Shown here piece after piece: positions 48,001-58,900 of a DNA stretch of 64,000 nucleotides. The notes under the pieces are model-generated. The model ran no database searches. It was given only the letters and a program-made list of their open reading frames with translations, and was not told the DNA's origin. This stretch comes from Chondrosia reniformis (lineage: Eukaryota; Porifera; Demospongiae; Chondrillida; Chondrillidae), in contig OX359189.1 in assembly GCA_947172415.1 (NCBI GenBank), forward strand, positions 8,012,501 to 8,076,500, given 5' to 3'. Made by a program: the position numbers and the translations under genes. Position 1 is the first letter of the stretch. The number at the start of each line of letters is the position of its first letter.

Positions 48001-50383
48001 TCAACAGTTAAAATGTCATTGTTAGCATAAATAATTTCCTACTGTAGTTTCCTCTTAGTTAAGTTGCTTTGTGCTACATTTGAATTACAAATTCATTTAA
48101 AGTCTGTTTCAAGGCACATGTGTCTCTCCCTCTCTTCAGACTTTAGCCTTGGCAATGAGAGTCGGTGTTATCAAGATGGGAGGATTCCTCCATTCCGTGT
48201 TTGAAGGAATTGAAAAAGCATCCGAAAGAATAGAACATGACTTTACTGCTGCCAGGTATATATGTCCTATGAATGTCATTAGTTAGTAGTATGAAAATGG
48301 ATTACCCTAGTGTTTGTACAATTTACTGTACAAGGCTTCTAAAACATAACCAGAAGAAACCCTTGAACAATTTGTTGACATACATTCTCCTCATTATACT
48401 TCCCCAAACTAATTAGTGAGCTAGGTGCTTCCTTTTGATCTCTTAGAAGCCTCAATCAATACCATTTGATCCACTGTATGTGTATTGTCTGAAAGGATCT
48501 TGACAATATATCCAGATTATATGTAAAAATGGGTGACCCATGTATTTATATAGGTTACCAGCAAATTCTAGAAAGAATCGTTCTCGAGCACCACTGCCTC
48601 CTGGAAAGTCAAGGGTCAAGTTGGCCTTGTCGCATGAAGTCTTGGGATCGGATTACATCAACGCAAAGTACGTATCATTTTCATTACTATTCCACCAATC
48701 CATCTACAGATTATGTATGAAGGGAGCTGTGTTCAGACGTGACTGCTAGTTAACATGTCTAATTTTCAGCATAATTTATTTTGACTGTTTAAAGGTGATT
48801 GTCATTGTGATTTTTTGTTCAGTTTTGTTGGTCCACCGACAAAGGATAGAATGTTTATTGTTACTCAAGCTCCACTTAATGAAACTGTTGGTGATTTCTG
48901 GAGGATGGTGTGGGAGGAATCCGTACACACCATTTGTATGGTTACCATGGAAAGGGAAAATGGAAAGTCCCTCTCTGAAAGGTTTGCAATCATGTCATTT
49001 GTATAACTTTCAATACACTGTCATGGAAGTTCTATGGCTTTTTCTAAGTAATAATACTCACTATAGGTATATAGACAAAACCTATATATGTATTATATTT
49101 CCCTTATAGCCTCATATGCATTGTTGTCAACAGGAAATGTTTATTTACAGCTTTGTACTTGTGAACTGTGTAAATTATTTTGTATAATAGAATGTTTGAC
49201 CAACTGAAAACATTTAGTTTTATATATGTATATACAATATATTCATCTCAACAGGTTAAATATTTGGTATGTGTGTATCTCAAACTAGATATTGGCCAGA
49301 TTCAGAATTTGATGACTCTTATCCACTGGTCATCTCTGGGGCATATGTTGATGATGCATTATCAATCAGTTTGGTCTCGGAAGAGAGGATTTCCATCCCA
49401 GGAGTGATACTCCGCACTCTGAGGCTGTGCAGCTCTTTGAATAGGGGCAGCAGAATTGTTATGCAATACCAGTATTTGAACTGGCCACAGCAAGGTACAG
49501 TCATAAGTCATCACCTACAGTACTATTGCAATTCTATCTGTTTCCTAATTACAGGGACACCCTCTTGCGTAGAAGATGTGGCTGCACTGATATTACATTT
49601 GGAAAAGGATCGAAATAGATCACCAAATGATGTTAGTACCCAGTCAAAATGTCTTGATTGATTTATATAATTATGTAATAACAATACACACATTTATTCA
49701 CCATTGTTCAAATTTTATTTTACAGCCCATGGTCATTCACAGTAGCTTGGGAGCAGGGAGGGCAGGATGTATTGCAGCTGTAGCCATTGCTAAAGTGCTG
49801 ATACAGTCTGAGTCAGAACCGTGGGCTTGGGATTCGGACTCTAACTTATTGGATCAGGTAAGTGGCTTATAGTATGTATTCTTCTTACCTATCTATAATT
49901 GAAATTGATTCATAAACTGTTTATGTTTCATGGTGTTGTTATTGTTATTTCTTTTTCATTTTCATGTTTGGGATATTGTTAACTTTAATAGGTTATAAGG
50001 GGTATAAGAGAGAGAAGATCAGGACTTGTTGAAAACAGCAAGCAGTTTGAATTTTGTCACAAAGTTCTTGAACAGTGTCTATGGGGACAGGTTGCCAAGC
50101 AACAATTTCAAAGTTCAGCTAAAGAAAAGGACACAAAGAACAAATGGTGGCAATTTGGAAAGAAGAAAGATCAACCTAAAGCCTCAACTACAAGGAAAAA
50201 GAAAGGTATGTGATAGGTATTTGAAGTTATATATAGAAGAATAGTGATTCCTCTATAGAGTTCAGATGTTATAACTGTGTGTGTCATATCCATTCAGAAA
50301 CTCCAGCCAAAGCAGCGGTAGCATCTAAAGAAAAAAAGAAGAAAAAGAAAAAATCCATTTTAACTGAAGACTTTTTGTATTGA
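40296..50383 (+). CDS. Predicted N-myristoylated LRR protein with a C-terminal tyrosine pseudophosphatase domain
   Basis: A 23-exon chain, all phase-consistent, 1325 residues. Exons: 40296-40562, 41375-41440, 41548-41672, 42129-42622, 42807-42932, 43106-43299, 43459-43575, 44136-44288, 44356-44554, 44832-44902, 45340-45598, 46014-46429, 46735-46870, 47391-47584, 47847-47903, 48140-48255, 48554-48667, 48823-48981, 49289-49494, 49555-49631, 49726-49857, 49992-50205, 50298-50383. The start MGTGGSKE fits the myristoylation consensus. Residues ~20-460 are RNI-type LRRs (LEWIGLGCNQIGDAGALAFA, LKRLVLSGNTIKDEGA). A disordered Ser/Pro-rich middle follows, then a PTP domain from about 985: GSDYINANFVGPP, VTQAPLNETVGDFWRMVWEE, YWPDSEFDD. 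The catalytic loop reads IHSSLGAGRAG (Cys to Ser at about 1188), and the WPD loop is NWPQQG. It should bind rather than cleave phosphotyrosine, or bind nothing. It ends polybasic (KEKKKKKKK). The donor of 47903 and minor edges are less certain. Confidence 0.85.
41909..42071. mobile_element. R2 MITE, full copy with ~50-bp terminal inverted repeats
   Basis: The left end GGTTCATCTTTAGTCTTTAA is mirrored by the right end TTCAAAAGACTAAAGATGAACC (20 of 22 shown bases pair). Arms continue through TCTAGAGATGCAGTTTA. The centre contains GAAGACCTCCAGGGTTAATG. It lies in an intron of the LRR-PTP gene. No ORF. Confidence 0.75.
42978..43013. repeat. (GCCT)n microsatellite
   Basis: About eight GCCT units in an LRR-PTP intron. 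Confidence 0.9.
43576..43998 (+). repeat. GTGAGT array starting at a splice donor
   Basis: A 420-base (GTGA)n array with interspersed GGTGAGT and GATTGG variants. Its first six bases are the donor of the exon ending at 43575 (ATG|GTGAGT). Each GTGAGT in the array matches the 5' splice-site consensus. The antisense frame reads as Thr-His-Ser-Leu repeats and is not a gene. Confidence 0.95.
44954..45018. repeat. (GT)n microsatellite
   Basis: About 32 GT dinucleotides, 51 bases after the donor at 44903. Confidence 0.97.
46500..46712 (+). repeat. 21-bp pyrimidine-rich minisatellite before a splice acceptor
   Basis: About ten copies of TCACACCCATCCGCCCACCT plus C, purine-poor, ending just before the CTCCTTCTCCTGTACAG acceptor of exon 46735. 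It effectively lengthens the polypyrimidine tract. Confidence 0.93.
47014..47112 (-). repeat. tRNA-derived SINE copy (reverse)
   Basis: The reverse complement contains GAGTTGGATTCCCAGCAATT, matching the B-box-plus-tail region of the copies at 566 and 47703 (CCCAGCAATTG / CCAAGCAATTG). It lies in an LRR-PTP intron. Confidence 0.5.
47703..47815 (+). repeat. tRNA-derived SINE copy
   Basis: AATTGTAGCTCAGTGTGTCA is an A box with the tRNA-like GTAGCTCAGT core, and CTGGATTTGATACCCAAGCA a B box. The tail TTTCCCTCTTCATGATGAGT parallels TTATCCCTCTTCATAAAGTT at 646. Not a functional tRNA: the acceptor stem does not pair. Confidence 0.6.
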
Positions 50384-50813
50384 ATTAACAGTTTCACGTC
50401 ATTGTGTGTACATTATACGTATATGCATGCATTGTTTACTGTACTTACTTATAGGACATGAGGTGTCTATATTATTTTAATTCTTTTGCACAGATTTAAA
50501 AGTTTTATATATACATAATAGCTCATATATAGGAGAACTCTAGTATACGTATGTATCTATATAGAATGTGCAGAAGTCTAGGACACAGTATGAATAATAA
50601 TGATGTCACGTATATAATAATAGCTATAATGCAAACCATTTTATTTGGTTGAATAGGTGATTATGTAATTGTTTGTCTTGAGATCAGTTTCCTTTTTGTA
50701 CGCATTACCGACTAAGTCAGTAAAGGTGTCTGTTGTTATAGGCAGACCGCAATATAAACAGTTGGTATAGCCGTGAGGTCTGTCGTTTGAATGCAAACAG
50801 GAGCTCGAGGACG
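50384..50813 (+). other. Intergenic region between LRR-PTP and monooxygenase genes
   Basis: 430 bases, AT-rich, that must hold the 3' UTR of the first gene and the promoter of the second. No clear AATAAA or TATA consensus is assigned. Confidence 0.5.
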
Positions 50814-53800
50814 ATGCAGTTTGTAACACTAGCCACCTTTCGTTCCTTACTTACCTTTAATATAATTGTCTCTTGCGCCATGGGAAGAACTTTTACCAGT
50901 AGTGAGTATAATAACTCCAAGGAGCTACATTCGCGGTACGAACTGTACTGGAACTTCGACGCTGCTACGCAGAACCTCTCCATTGCCGTAAGAGTGCAGA
51001 CTACAGGATGGATCGGATTCGGAATATCTCCCAATGGTGGCATGCCCAACTCTGATGTAGTCATTGGTTGGGTATCCGGTGGAAATACTACCTTTCACGT
51101 ATGTAGCTATCACAGTATTGTTAAATCCATCACTTCCTAACAGGCCTAGCTAGCTATTAGTGCTTGAAATTTTTTACTACTACTACAGTAACTACTACTA
51201 CTACTACTACAGAGTTCACTGAAACTAATTGAATTATGTTATGTCCAATATTTAGAGAGGACAGTAGACTAACCATTTTATTTGGTAGTCTATATAAATG
51301 CCCTTAATAATGGTGACCCACATAACCTGCTATTAGAGCAGATTTTCCAAAACCCTATTACTTTTATATGTAACAAAATAAACTTAAAATGTTAAGCCCA
51401 TAAACATGGCTGCTCTAAACACAAATACTACAACGAATAAGCAAGTTTTTAATGTCTTTATTAGGATCGTAAAGTACCAAACACACAAGCACTCCCAAAG
51501 ATAGACGACGAGCAGAACTGGTTTCTCATTGAAGGAACTGAAGATAATGGATGGACAACCTTGAAGTTTTGGAGGCTCCTTGACACCGGAGACTCTAGTG
51601 AAGATATAGTAATAGGAGAAGTGAGTTAGCATTTTCTATAACTACTATAACTACTGCATATATTTACTCAATGTAGGGTAATACTCGTGTGATCTATGCT
51701 TGGAATGATGCTGATCCATCTGATAATGGTTCACCAAACTATCACATGAGCAACCGTGGATCCATGGGAGTTACGTTTGTAGAAACATCTCAAGTAGTAG
51801 ATGATCTGGATAAGGCTGAGACAATTTCATTAGTGCAGCGAGATGTAAGATTACAGATACATTATATATTATTCAAACTATACAGTTTGTGTACATATGT
51901 ATGCTGTTTTTTTATAGTATATCATGCATACCCAATGGCTAGACAAACACAATATATATCACTTCAATTAAGATAAACAACTAATTTATGATAACGGCAT
52001 ATTAGATTTCTGGTATATATAGCCAAAGCATTGCATATATTATTAGTTGTAGAAAAAATCCACCAAAACTCAACTAACTGTGAAAATTAAAGTATATAAT
52101 ATATGTACTGAAACACATTCATTTGGTTTTATATTAATTTAGATTGAGATCCCAAGTGATACCACTACCTACTGGTGCACAGGATTCAAGCTTCCAAAAG
52201 AAATACGAGAAAAAGAAAAACACATGATTAAAGTAAGCTTAAGCTTAGTGCAATTTATACTTGAAGTTTGACCATTATTTGTAGAGGCCTAATTAATGAA
52301 CAGTACATACTATATAGGCTAATTAAAATGTCTGAAATTTATTGAAATCTGTACATTTGGGTCACACAATCCCACCAAAGCTATATGTACTTACATATTA
52401 CATTATACATAATAACTAATAACTTGCACTATATACTACTTAGTTTTCATTTCCTTTGTTCTTGACAATACAGTATGAAGCAGTGATTCATCCGGAAGCT
52501 GAAGCTTATGTTCACCACATGCTCCTTTATGACTGCAGTGGAGTGAACCAAACTTTGCTAGAGGAGGAATATGAAAAGAATACCAAGGGAGGACCTTGCT
52601 ATACTTCTCCTAAGAATGCGTTTACAGACTGCACAGGTGAAGCAGTAATTGCTGCCTGGGCTGTGGGAGGAAGCGTGAGTGTTATGTGCGTATAATATTT
52701 GTGGACAGACCCTGCTCAATGCATGATATTAGAATTGTGGGAAGTAGAAGTCGACCAACTTCTCTTTATACTGTTTCTTCCTCGCATGCTAACTAGGTTT
52801 GGCTAGGTTTGGTTGCATAATCATGACTTTCTGTGACAATTTGGTCTATATAACAAAGAGAAACACTAGGAGGTGGCTAAAGCTGAATATATAGCTATTA
52901 TACCATTGAGCAGTGCCTTATTATCTTAGAATATATACTTATGACTTGCGAATTTATTTAAGTTGTCCAATACATCATTAATGTTATATGTCTATACAAA
53001 TATAGGGGTTTACGTTTCCTTCTAATGTGAGTTACTCTTTTGGAGGCCCTGATGTGTCACCTTTTTGGATGGTGCAGGTACACTATGACAACCCCAACTC
53101 AGTTAATGGTACCTTTTCATGAACATATGTGTGTGTACATTCGCCCTGTCTCCATGTCTCCCTCTCGCCATGTCCATGTGTGTGTGTGTGTGCTGGTGTG
53201 TGTGTAAATGTGTGTAAATGTATGTGTATACTCTTAGAGTAGGGATGATATGAAAGTAAAATGGCTACCCTATTTAGGTACAAAAGATAGGTCTGGATTT
53301 AATATTACTTACCTTGATGAGGGACGCATGTTGGATGCGGGTCTGTTGGCAGTTGGCCATCGAGTCACTTCAGAAATGATTGTACCACCACGTGTTGGGA
53401 ATTTCACTGTAACTGGAACTTGTGACCCGAGCTGTACCACCTCTGTGAGGATATTGTACCTTACTATTATATATGTGTGTGGTGTCATATATATATATAT
53501 ATATATATATATACGTAGCTGTTATTCTATTACAGAGTGAATTTTGCAATGGAGTGACTGTGTTTGGAAATGTGCTTCATACACATTTAGCAGGTTTGAT
53601 TGTATAATATGTAAATAACACAATCTACTATAATCCCTTAAAATCTTACTTAAAAGCTATTCAGAATTTGCTTTACAAGTGTATACAGTTATATATTGAA
53701 AGGGTACAAATTTGTACACTTTGTACAAGAAACAGCTGAAAATTCTGAATAGCTGCTATATTTAAGATTTTAAGGGTTTATACCTGATTGTGTTAAATAC

Positions 53801-55654
53801 ATCTATTGCTGTCTTTGTTCAATTTAATAGCTGGTTCACATGCATTTATGTTAATTGCTGCACAAATTTGTTACACTTAAAATATTCATGATCACATAGA
53901 AAAAATATATGTATGTACATCCATGTCTAACATTATAATACTTGTATGACAACTTATAACATATACAGTTCAATAAATTTTAGGTGTGGCTTTGAAACTT
54001 ACATTAATACAAGCTGAAGGGGGCAGGAGGATTGTTCTTGATCAAAATTTAAATTGGGACTTTAATTTGCAAGAGATCCATCAAATACAACCGCAGAAAA
54101 TCAAAAAAGTAATTAAACATTCCTCCATAATTAACTGTATTAGACGATGTACAGATAATAATTATATAGATTAAAGACATTTTCATATGTATAAAGCATT
54201 AACATGTTGGCATGTGAGATCATGCACACATGTAATCAATGATACTGCATGTAAATTATTCACATAGGCTTAGCTACGTATATAATTATTGATTTGATTA
54301 CACTAGAATATTATATGGTACTGTATACGTAAATGGAAACCAAACTCTCCTTATTGTTGGTTACATAAATAGGGTGATAGGTTGGAGCTAGAGTGTGTCT
54401 ACCAAACAGTTAACAGAACGGAGGCAGTTTTGGTGAGAGTGCATATGTAGGACTGCTTGTCATATGATTGTGCATGTTCTATTTATATGATTGTGCATGT
54501 TCCAATTATATGATTGTGCATGTTCTAATTATATGATTGTGCATGTTCCAATTATATGATTGTGCGTGTTCTAATTATATGATTGTGCGTGTTCTAATTA
54601 TATGATTTGTTAACTGTCCCTTTAATGGCCGTAGGGTGGTCTGGCTACTACAGACGAGATGTGTCTCTCATTTTTGAACTACTATCCTCGTATACCACTT
54701 ACAAGGTGTTATAGCATTCCAAATAACTTGTTTGGTGCATTCAACACTTCACTCAGGTACGTACAGAGTGGCTGACATTGAGCCATGCAGCAATTACATG
54801 AGATTATGTATACGTACTTTGCCTTGTATGATATTTGTTTAGATTTTTCATAAAATATACGTATTAATTACATATACTGTAGATATATAGATGTAATTCA
54901 TCTTATTTTAGGAAATGTCAATGTTCCTATTGGAAACTATACATATATAATATCTCTGGTGTATATATATGTACGTATATCATCTTACTATATAATATGT
55001 CACATAGCAGCTGTACTGTATACTATATAAATTAGTAAAAATGGAGGAAAACAGGCAAATTGGAAAGATCTGCTTGCTGCAAAAAATGCTAGTATACTTG
55101 AGTCTGTTAATCAATTTGACTGGGATCAAGACGCTGTCGATGCTCTTCAAATTGCTTACAAGACTGCATACCAACCGGATTGTACCGTGCGTCTAGGAGG
55201 CAATGTAAGTAACAATACTGACCACTTATATGTGACTGTTAGGTTGTTACTATATATTATTATGCACTAGATTTAAAATGAGTAATGGTTGCTGTGTTTC
55301 TATTTGGTTTTCTATATTTAATACTAGCAGTTTGTATATATTTGAAATACATATGTGTAACACTTATAATTATTAAGTACATTTTTGACAATATACTTGC
55401 AATTTATTGTATATAATATGTGAACATGCATATGTACATGTATATACAGTTTATGTACATCTGTATTATTATTTTTATTTAATTTAACTGAACACGTTAT
55501 TGAATTAATGATGTTATATATCATTTTTAAACTTTTCCAGTGCCCAGTCAACAATCCTGGAGACCAGAGCAGTACATACACAATAATGAAAAGAATGATA
55601 CTAGTTGAATTAGTTTGTATGGCACTGGTTTTGGTGTTTATTCACATCAACTGA
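50814..55654 (+). CDS. DBH/MOXD1-like copper type II ascorbate-dependent monooxygenase with DOMON domain
   Basis: Thirteen exons join in phase (605 residues; human MOXD1 is about the same length): 50814-51098, 51465-51620, 51677-51844, 52143-52232, 52474-52674, 53006-53108, 53278-53444, 53536-53593, 53984-54108, 54373-54432, 54635-54756, 55036-55204, 55541-55654. There is an N-terminal signal peptide, then a DOMON domain (residues ~40-160; TTGWIGFGISPNGGMPNSDV). Next come the two copper domains with all expected ligands: CuH His247-His248 (AYVHHMLLYDC) and His326 (VQVHYDNP); CuM His405 and His407 (VLHTHLAG) and Met480 (TTDEMC). The enzyme should therefore be active, hydroxylating a small amine or similar substrate in the secretory pathway; the substrate is unknown. 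The C-terminus ends in a hydrophobic helix (LVELVCMALVLVFIHIN), a tail or GPI anchor. AATAAA at 55869. Confidence 0.93.
53618..53793. mobile_element. 176-bp MITE with 6-bp target duplication
   Basis: The ends ACACAATC...GATTGTGT continue as long imperfect arms (CCCTTAAAATCTTA and AGCTATTCAGAATTT are inverted at the other side). The element is flanked by TAAATA on both sides (53612-53617 and 53794-53799). It lies in a monooxygenase intron, 24 bases after the donor. Confidence 0.75.
54463..54608. repeat. 23-bp minisatellite, about 6 copies
   Basis: Unit ATATGATTGTGCATGTTCTA plus ATT, with C/T and A/G variants, in the intron between exons 54432 and 54635 of the monooxygenase gene. Confidence 0.93.
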
Positions 55655-55977
55655 TACAAAGAATTTGAGTCGAACCTTCAACAAGGTCACTATTATAACC
55701 CCCAAATATACAGTGTATAACAATGTATGGTGTGTGATATTAATGTACTTATCTAGTCATAATTTTTTTGGTGGAATCAAACTGACAACAATTGCATGTT
55801 TTAGTTCTCTCCATTTAATAGTTACAGCCCTAAATTTACATAATGTATGGTGAGACAAAATATTTTTCAATAAATTAATAGATTACATGAAATAATTACT
55901 TCAAGTGTACTTGAGTGTGCATATGATACTTACGTATAGTAAAATACAGAAAAAGTCTTAATTATGCATATTATATA
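55655..55977. other. Convergent 3' region
   Basis: 323 bases between the stop codons of the monooxygenase (+) and the ASH-domain gene (-). AATAAA for the plus gene lies at 55869-55874. ATTAAA for the minus gene is possible at 55819-55814. Confidence 0.6.
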
Positions 55978-58900
55978 CTAAGCAGAATATGACTGTTCAT
56001 CTGAACTTCCAGATCCACTAATTTTTAAACTTTTGCGATCTCCTGTTAATTCTTCAGTGATCAGTATATCACTTTCAAGATGTACTTCAGATCTACGTAC
56101 GTACGTATATACACAATAAACAGGTAAAAGAGAAAATTTAATGCATGAAATCTAATGTGTATATATCTAACTACATTTAATGTAAAATGTAGTTCTAACT
56201 ATCTACGTGTAATATCAAATACAGTCTAAATATATATTCAAATTTGTATGTACATACACAGTTCATATATAAACCCTACTTTGCTCTGAAGGTAACAAAG
56301 ATCTCTTGCTTGCTTCTTCTGTCACGACTCTTAAGCGGTGCCAATATTCCACCAGTACTGCTCAATGTAAACATTTTGTCTATGTACAGAAGTAGTTTGG
56401 AATAAATTATAGAGATAATGCCTGCACTAAGTGCTATAAGTGTCAACAGAACTTGAAAGTGTAGTGAGACATTCTCAATGAAAATATTTATGTAACTACA
56501 GGGGCAAAAGGTGGTGGAATATTGTCCTATAATATGAAAATACAGAACAGATATAATATTATTATTTGTAGTATGTTCTGTAGAGTACCATTCTTGCTTT
56601 TAAATGTGTCCATCTATTCCAAATAACATGCACTTGTTTGATAGTGTGTACTGCTGTACATTTAACTACGTACATACAGTATGTACATATGCATATAGTA
56701 CATTAAATACCTTTAGGATGAGTAATCATTTATTTATCAGAATTACTGGACAAAATTATGTAGTATAGTATTCTTGGTATACGTATATAAATTCTAAATA
56801 CCTCAATAGAAACATTTAAAGCAATTTTGTAATACTGTTTACTATAACCTGTGCTAATGGTAGGCCATATATGGCAAGTTTAATATCAAGAATGACAGAC
56901 AATAATGTGAGTGTAAAGACGATATTTCCTTAAAATCCAACAACAATATATGTAAGTATAACATGCTACAATTCCTAAAACATCAGGTGTAGTAGGAATT
57001 GCGAATAGGAAGATGTTACATACCTTCCTCAGATGTGGTAGTCCAAACGGCTGAGGACATGCCATGATTAGAGATGGTGAACATCTTGCTAACAGCCTCT
57101 CCTCCGATGAAACATTTATGGAATCCAATCTCATCTTTAGAAATCTCCAGCAAAGGTAATCTGACTGTGGCATGTACTGGCCAAATCTGAACAGAAGTGG
57201 GAGACAAAAGTCATCATATATTTCAGGTGTGTTAAGACTATGACATACATATGTAGAAATATAAAGTCATTTAAGTCGTTAGGTATCATACACAAGCCAG
57301 TACACAAAAGTAATCATATACACATCGTATGTATACGTTCGTATGTACATGTATTCACTCTCAATATACATAGATTGGTGACATATTTATGTGCATACAC
57401 ACAGTATTTGGTGAACACCGCTGACATTTAGCCATCTCAATAATATCGAAAACACTTGGATCAATGTGTCCACAATTAGTCCCAAAAGTACCCCTAAATA
57501 CAACTTGCTAATCTGCAAAGTGTTACAAAGGTATACGTAATGTGATGGCTACATTATTAAGCACACGTAATGTGATGGCTACATTATTAAGCACCTGTAA
57601 TGTGATGGCTACATTATTAAGCACCTGTAATGTGATGGCTACATTATTAAGCACACGTAATGTGATGGCTACATTATTAAGCACACGTAATGTGATGGCT
57701 ACATTATTAAGCACACGTAATGTGATGGCTACATTATTAAGCACCTGTGTAATGTCAGTTGAGTAGGTAACTGTAAACTCTCCTGTGAACGCTACTTGAG
57801 AGGGTACAGCGTCATTGTCACCTGTCCTCTGTACTTCAGCAATCTTGTCTCTCAGCAAATCAACAGAAAGCTCCAACTTCACTTGAATCTACACAATAGA
57901 CAAGGACATAATATAGTTGACACCAATATGAGGTTAGGGAACAATATTTAGAATTCAATCTATCAAGTAGCCAAAATACGTACCTGTGTTGCTCTTTTTG
58001 GTTTAAGCTTAATAATGCTTGGAAGATCTCCTGTACTTGTTAAAGGGTCTATGACTGACAACTTGAAGGGTCCATTGATGGCCAATGAGAATGCAAGATC
58101 ACAATTATTCATATTGTAGAAAAAGCAATTGGTAGGTACTAATGTACTTGACTGAATCTAAAGGAATTGAGGACAGAGAAGGAAAATATAAATTTTTGTG
58201 ATCTAGTAAATGCAATAAAGTGGACTCTATTTAATTGCATGCATAATCTGCAAATATTAAGAATCACTTCATTTCATATAAAGAAGTTAATTGCATAATT
58301 TCCTAAGTTTTGAGGGATTCTGATAACATAGCCCTAATACTCACGATGTACGTACATGTACCAGAGAGAGAACCAACGTGTGATTATCTACTTGTCTAGA
58401 TAGGTTTGAGGCAGCTAGAAGAAATCCTTATTCTAAAATGTTATTCTGACAGTGACATTTCTAAACGTGCCTTTCTCTCCTTCCCAACCAACACATCAGC
58501 TTGTGTGTGGATGCTGATCTGATTGATCACATCATCCTCTTCCGTCACCAGTGACAGCTTTGCCTGATCTATGGCTGCAGATAGGTCAATCCTCAGTGGG
58601 GTTACATCATAGTTGCACAACCTTGCTATGTTGCTATTACTCTACAAAAATGACATGAATGTTTATTTATAAGAATAAAAGAATTTCTTCTTTATTTTGA
58701 CTACACATGCGCATGTTGTAAATGTGTACATATGGACCAGTGGAGAAGGAGAAAACTCTTATATCCTCATCCAAAGCTCTCACAAGGCTTAGTTCCCTAT
58801 AGGTCTTTTAGTCTAAACTAGATGTATGGTGTATCCATGTATAGAGGTACATATGACGTACGTACGTACCTTATCACAGTCCAGAGACATAAACCCCAGG

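Noticed and set aside
57542..57766. Forward ORF with MATLLSTRNV repeats
   Set aside because: Opposite-strand reading of the 30-bp minisatellite; no flanking coding signal.
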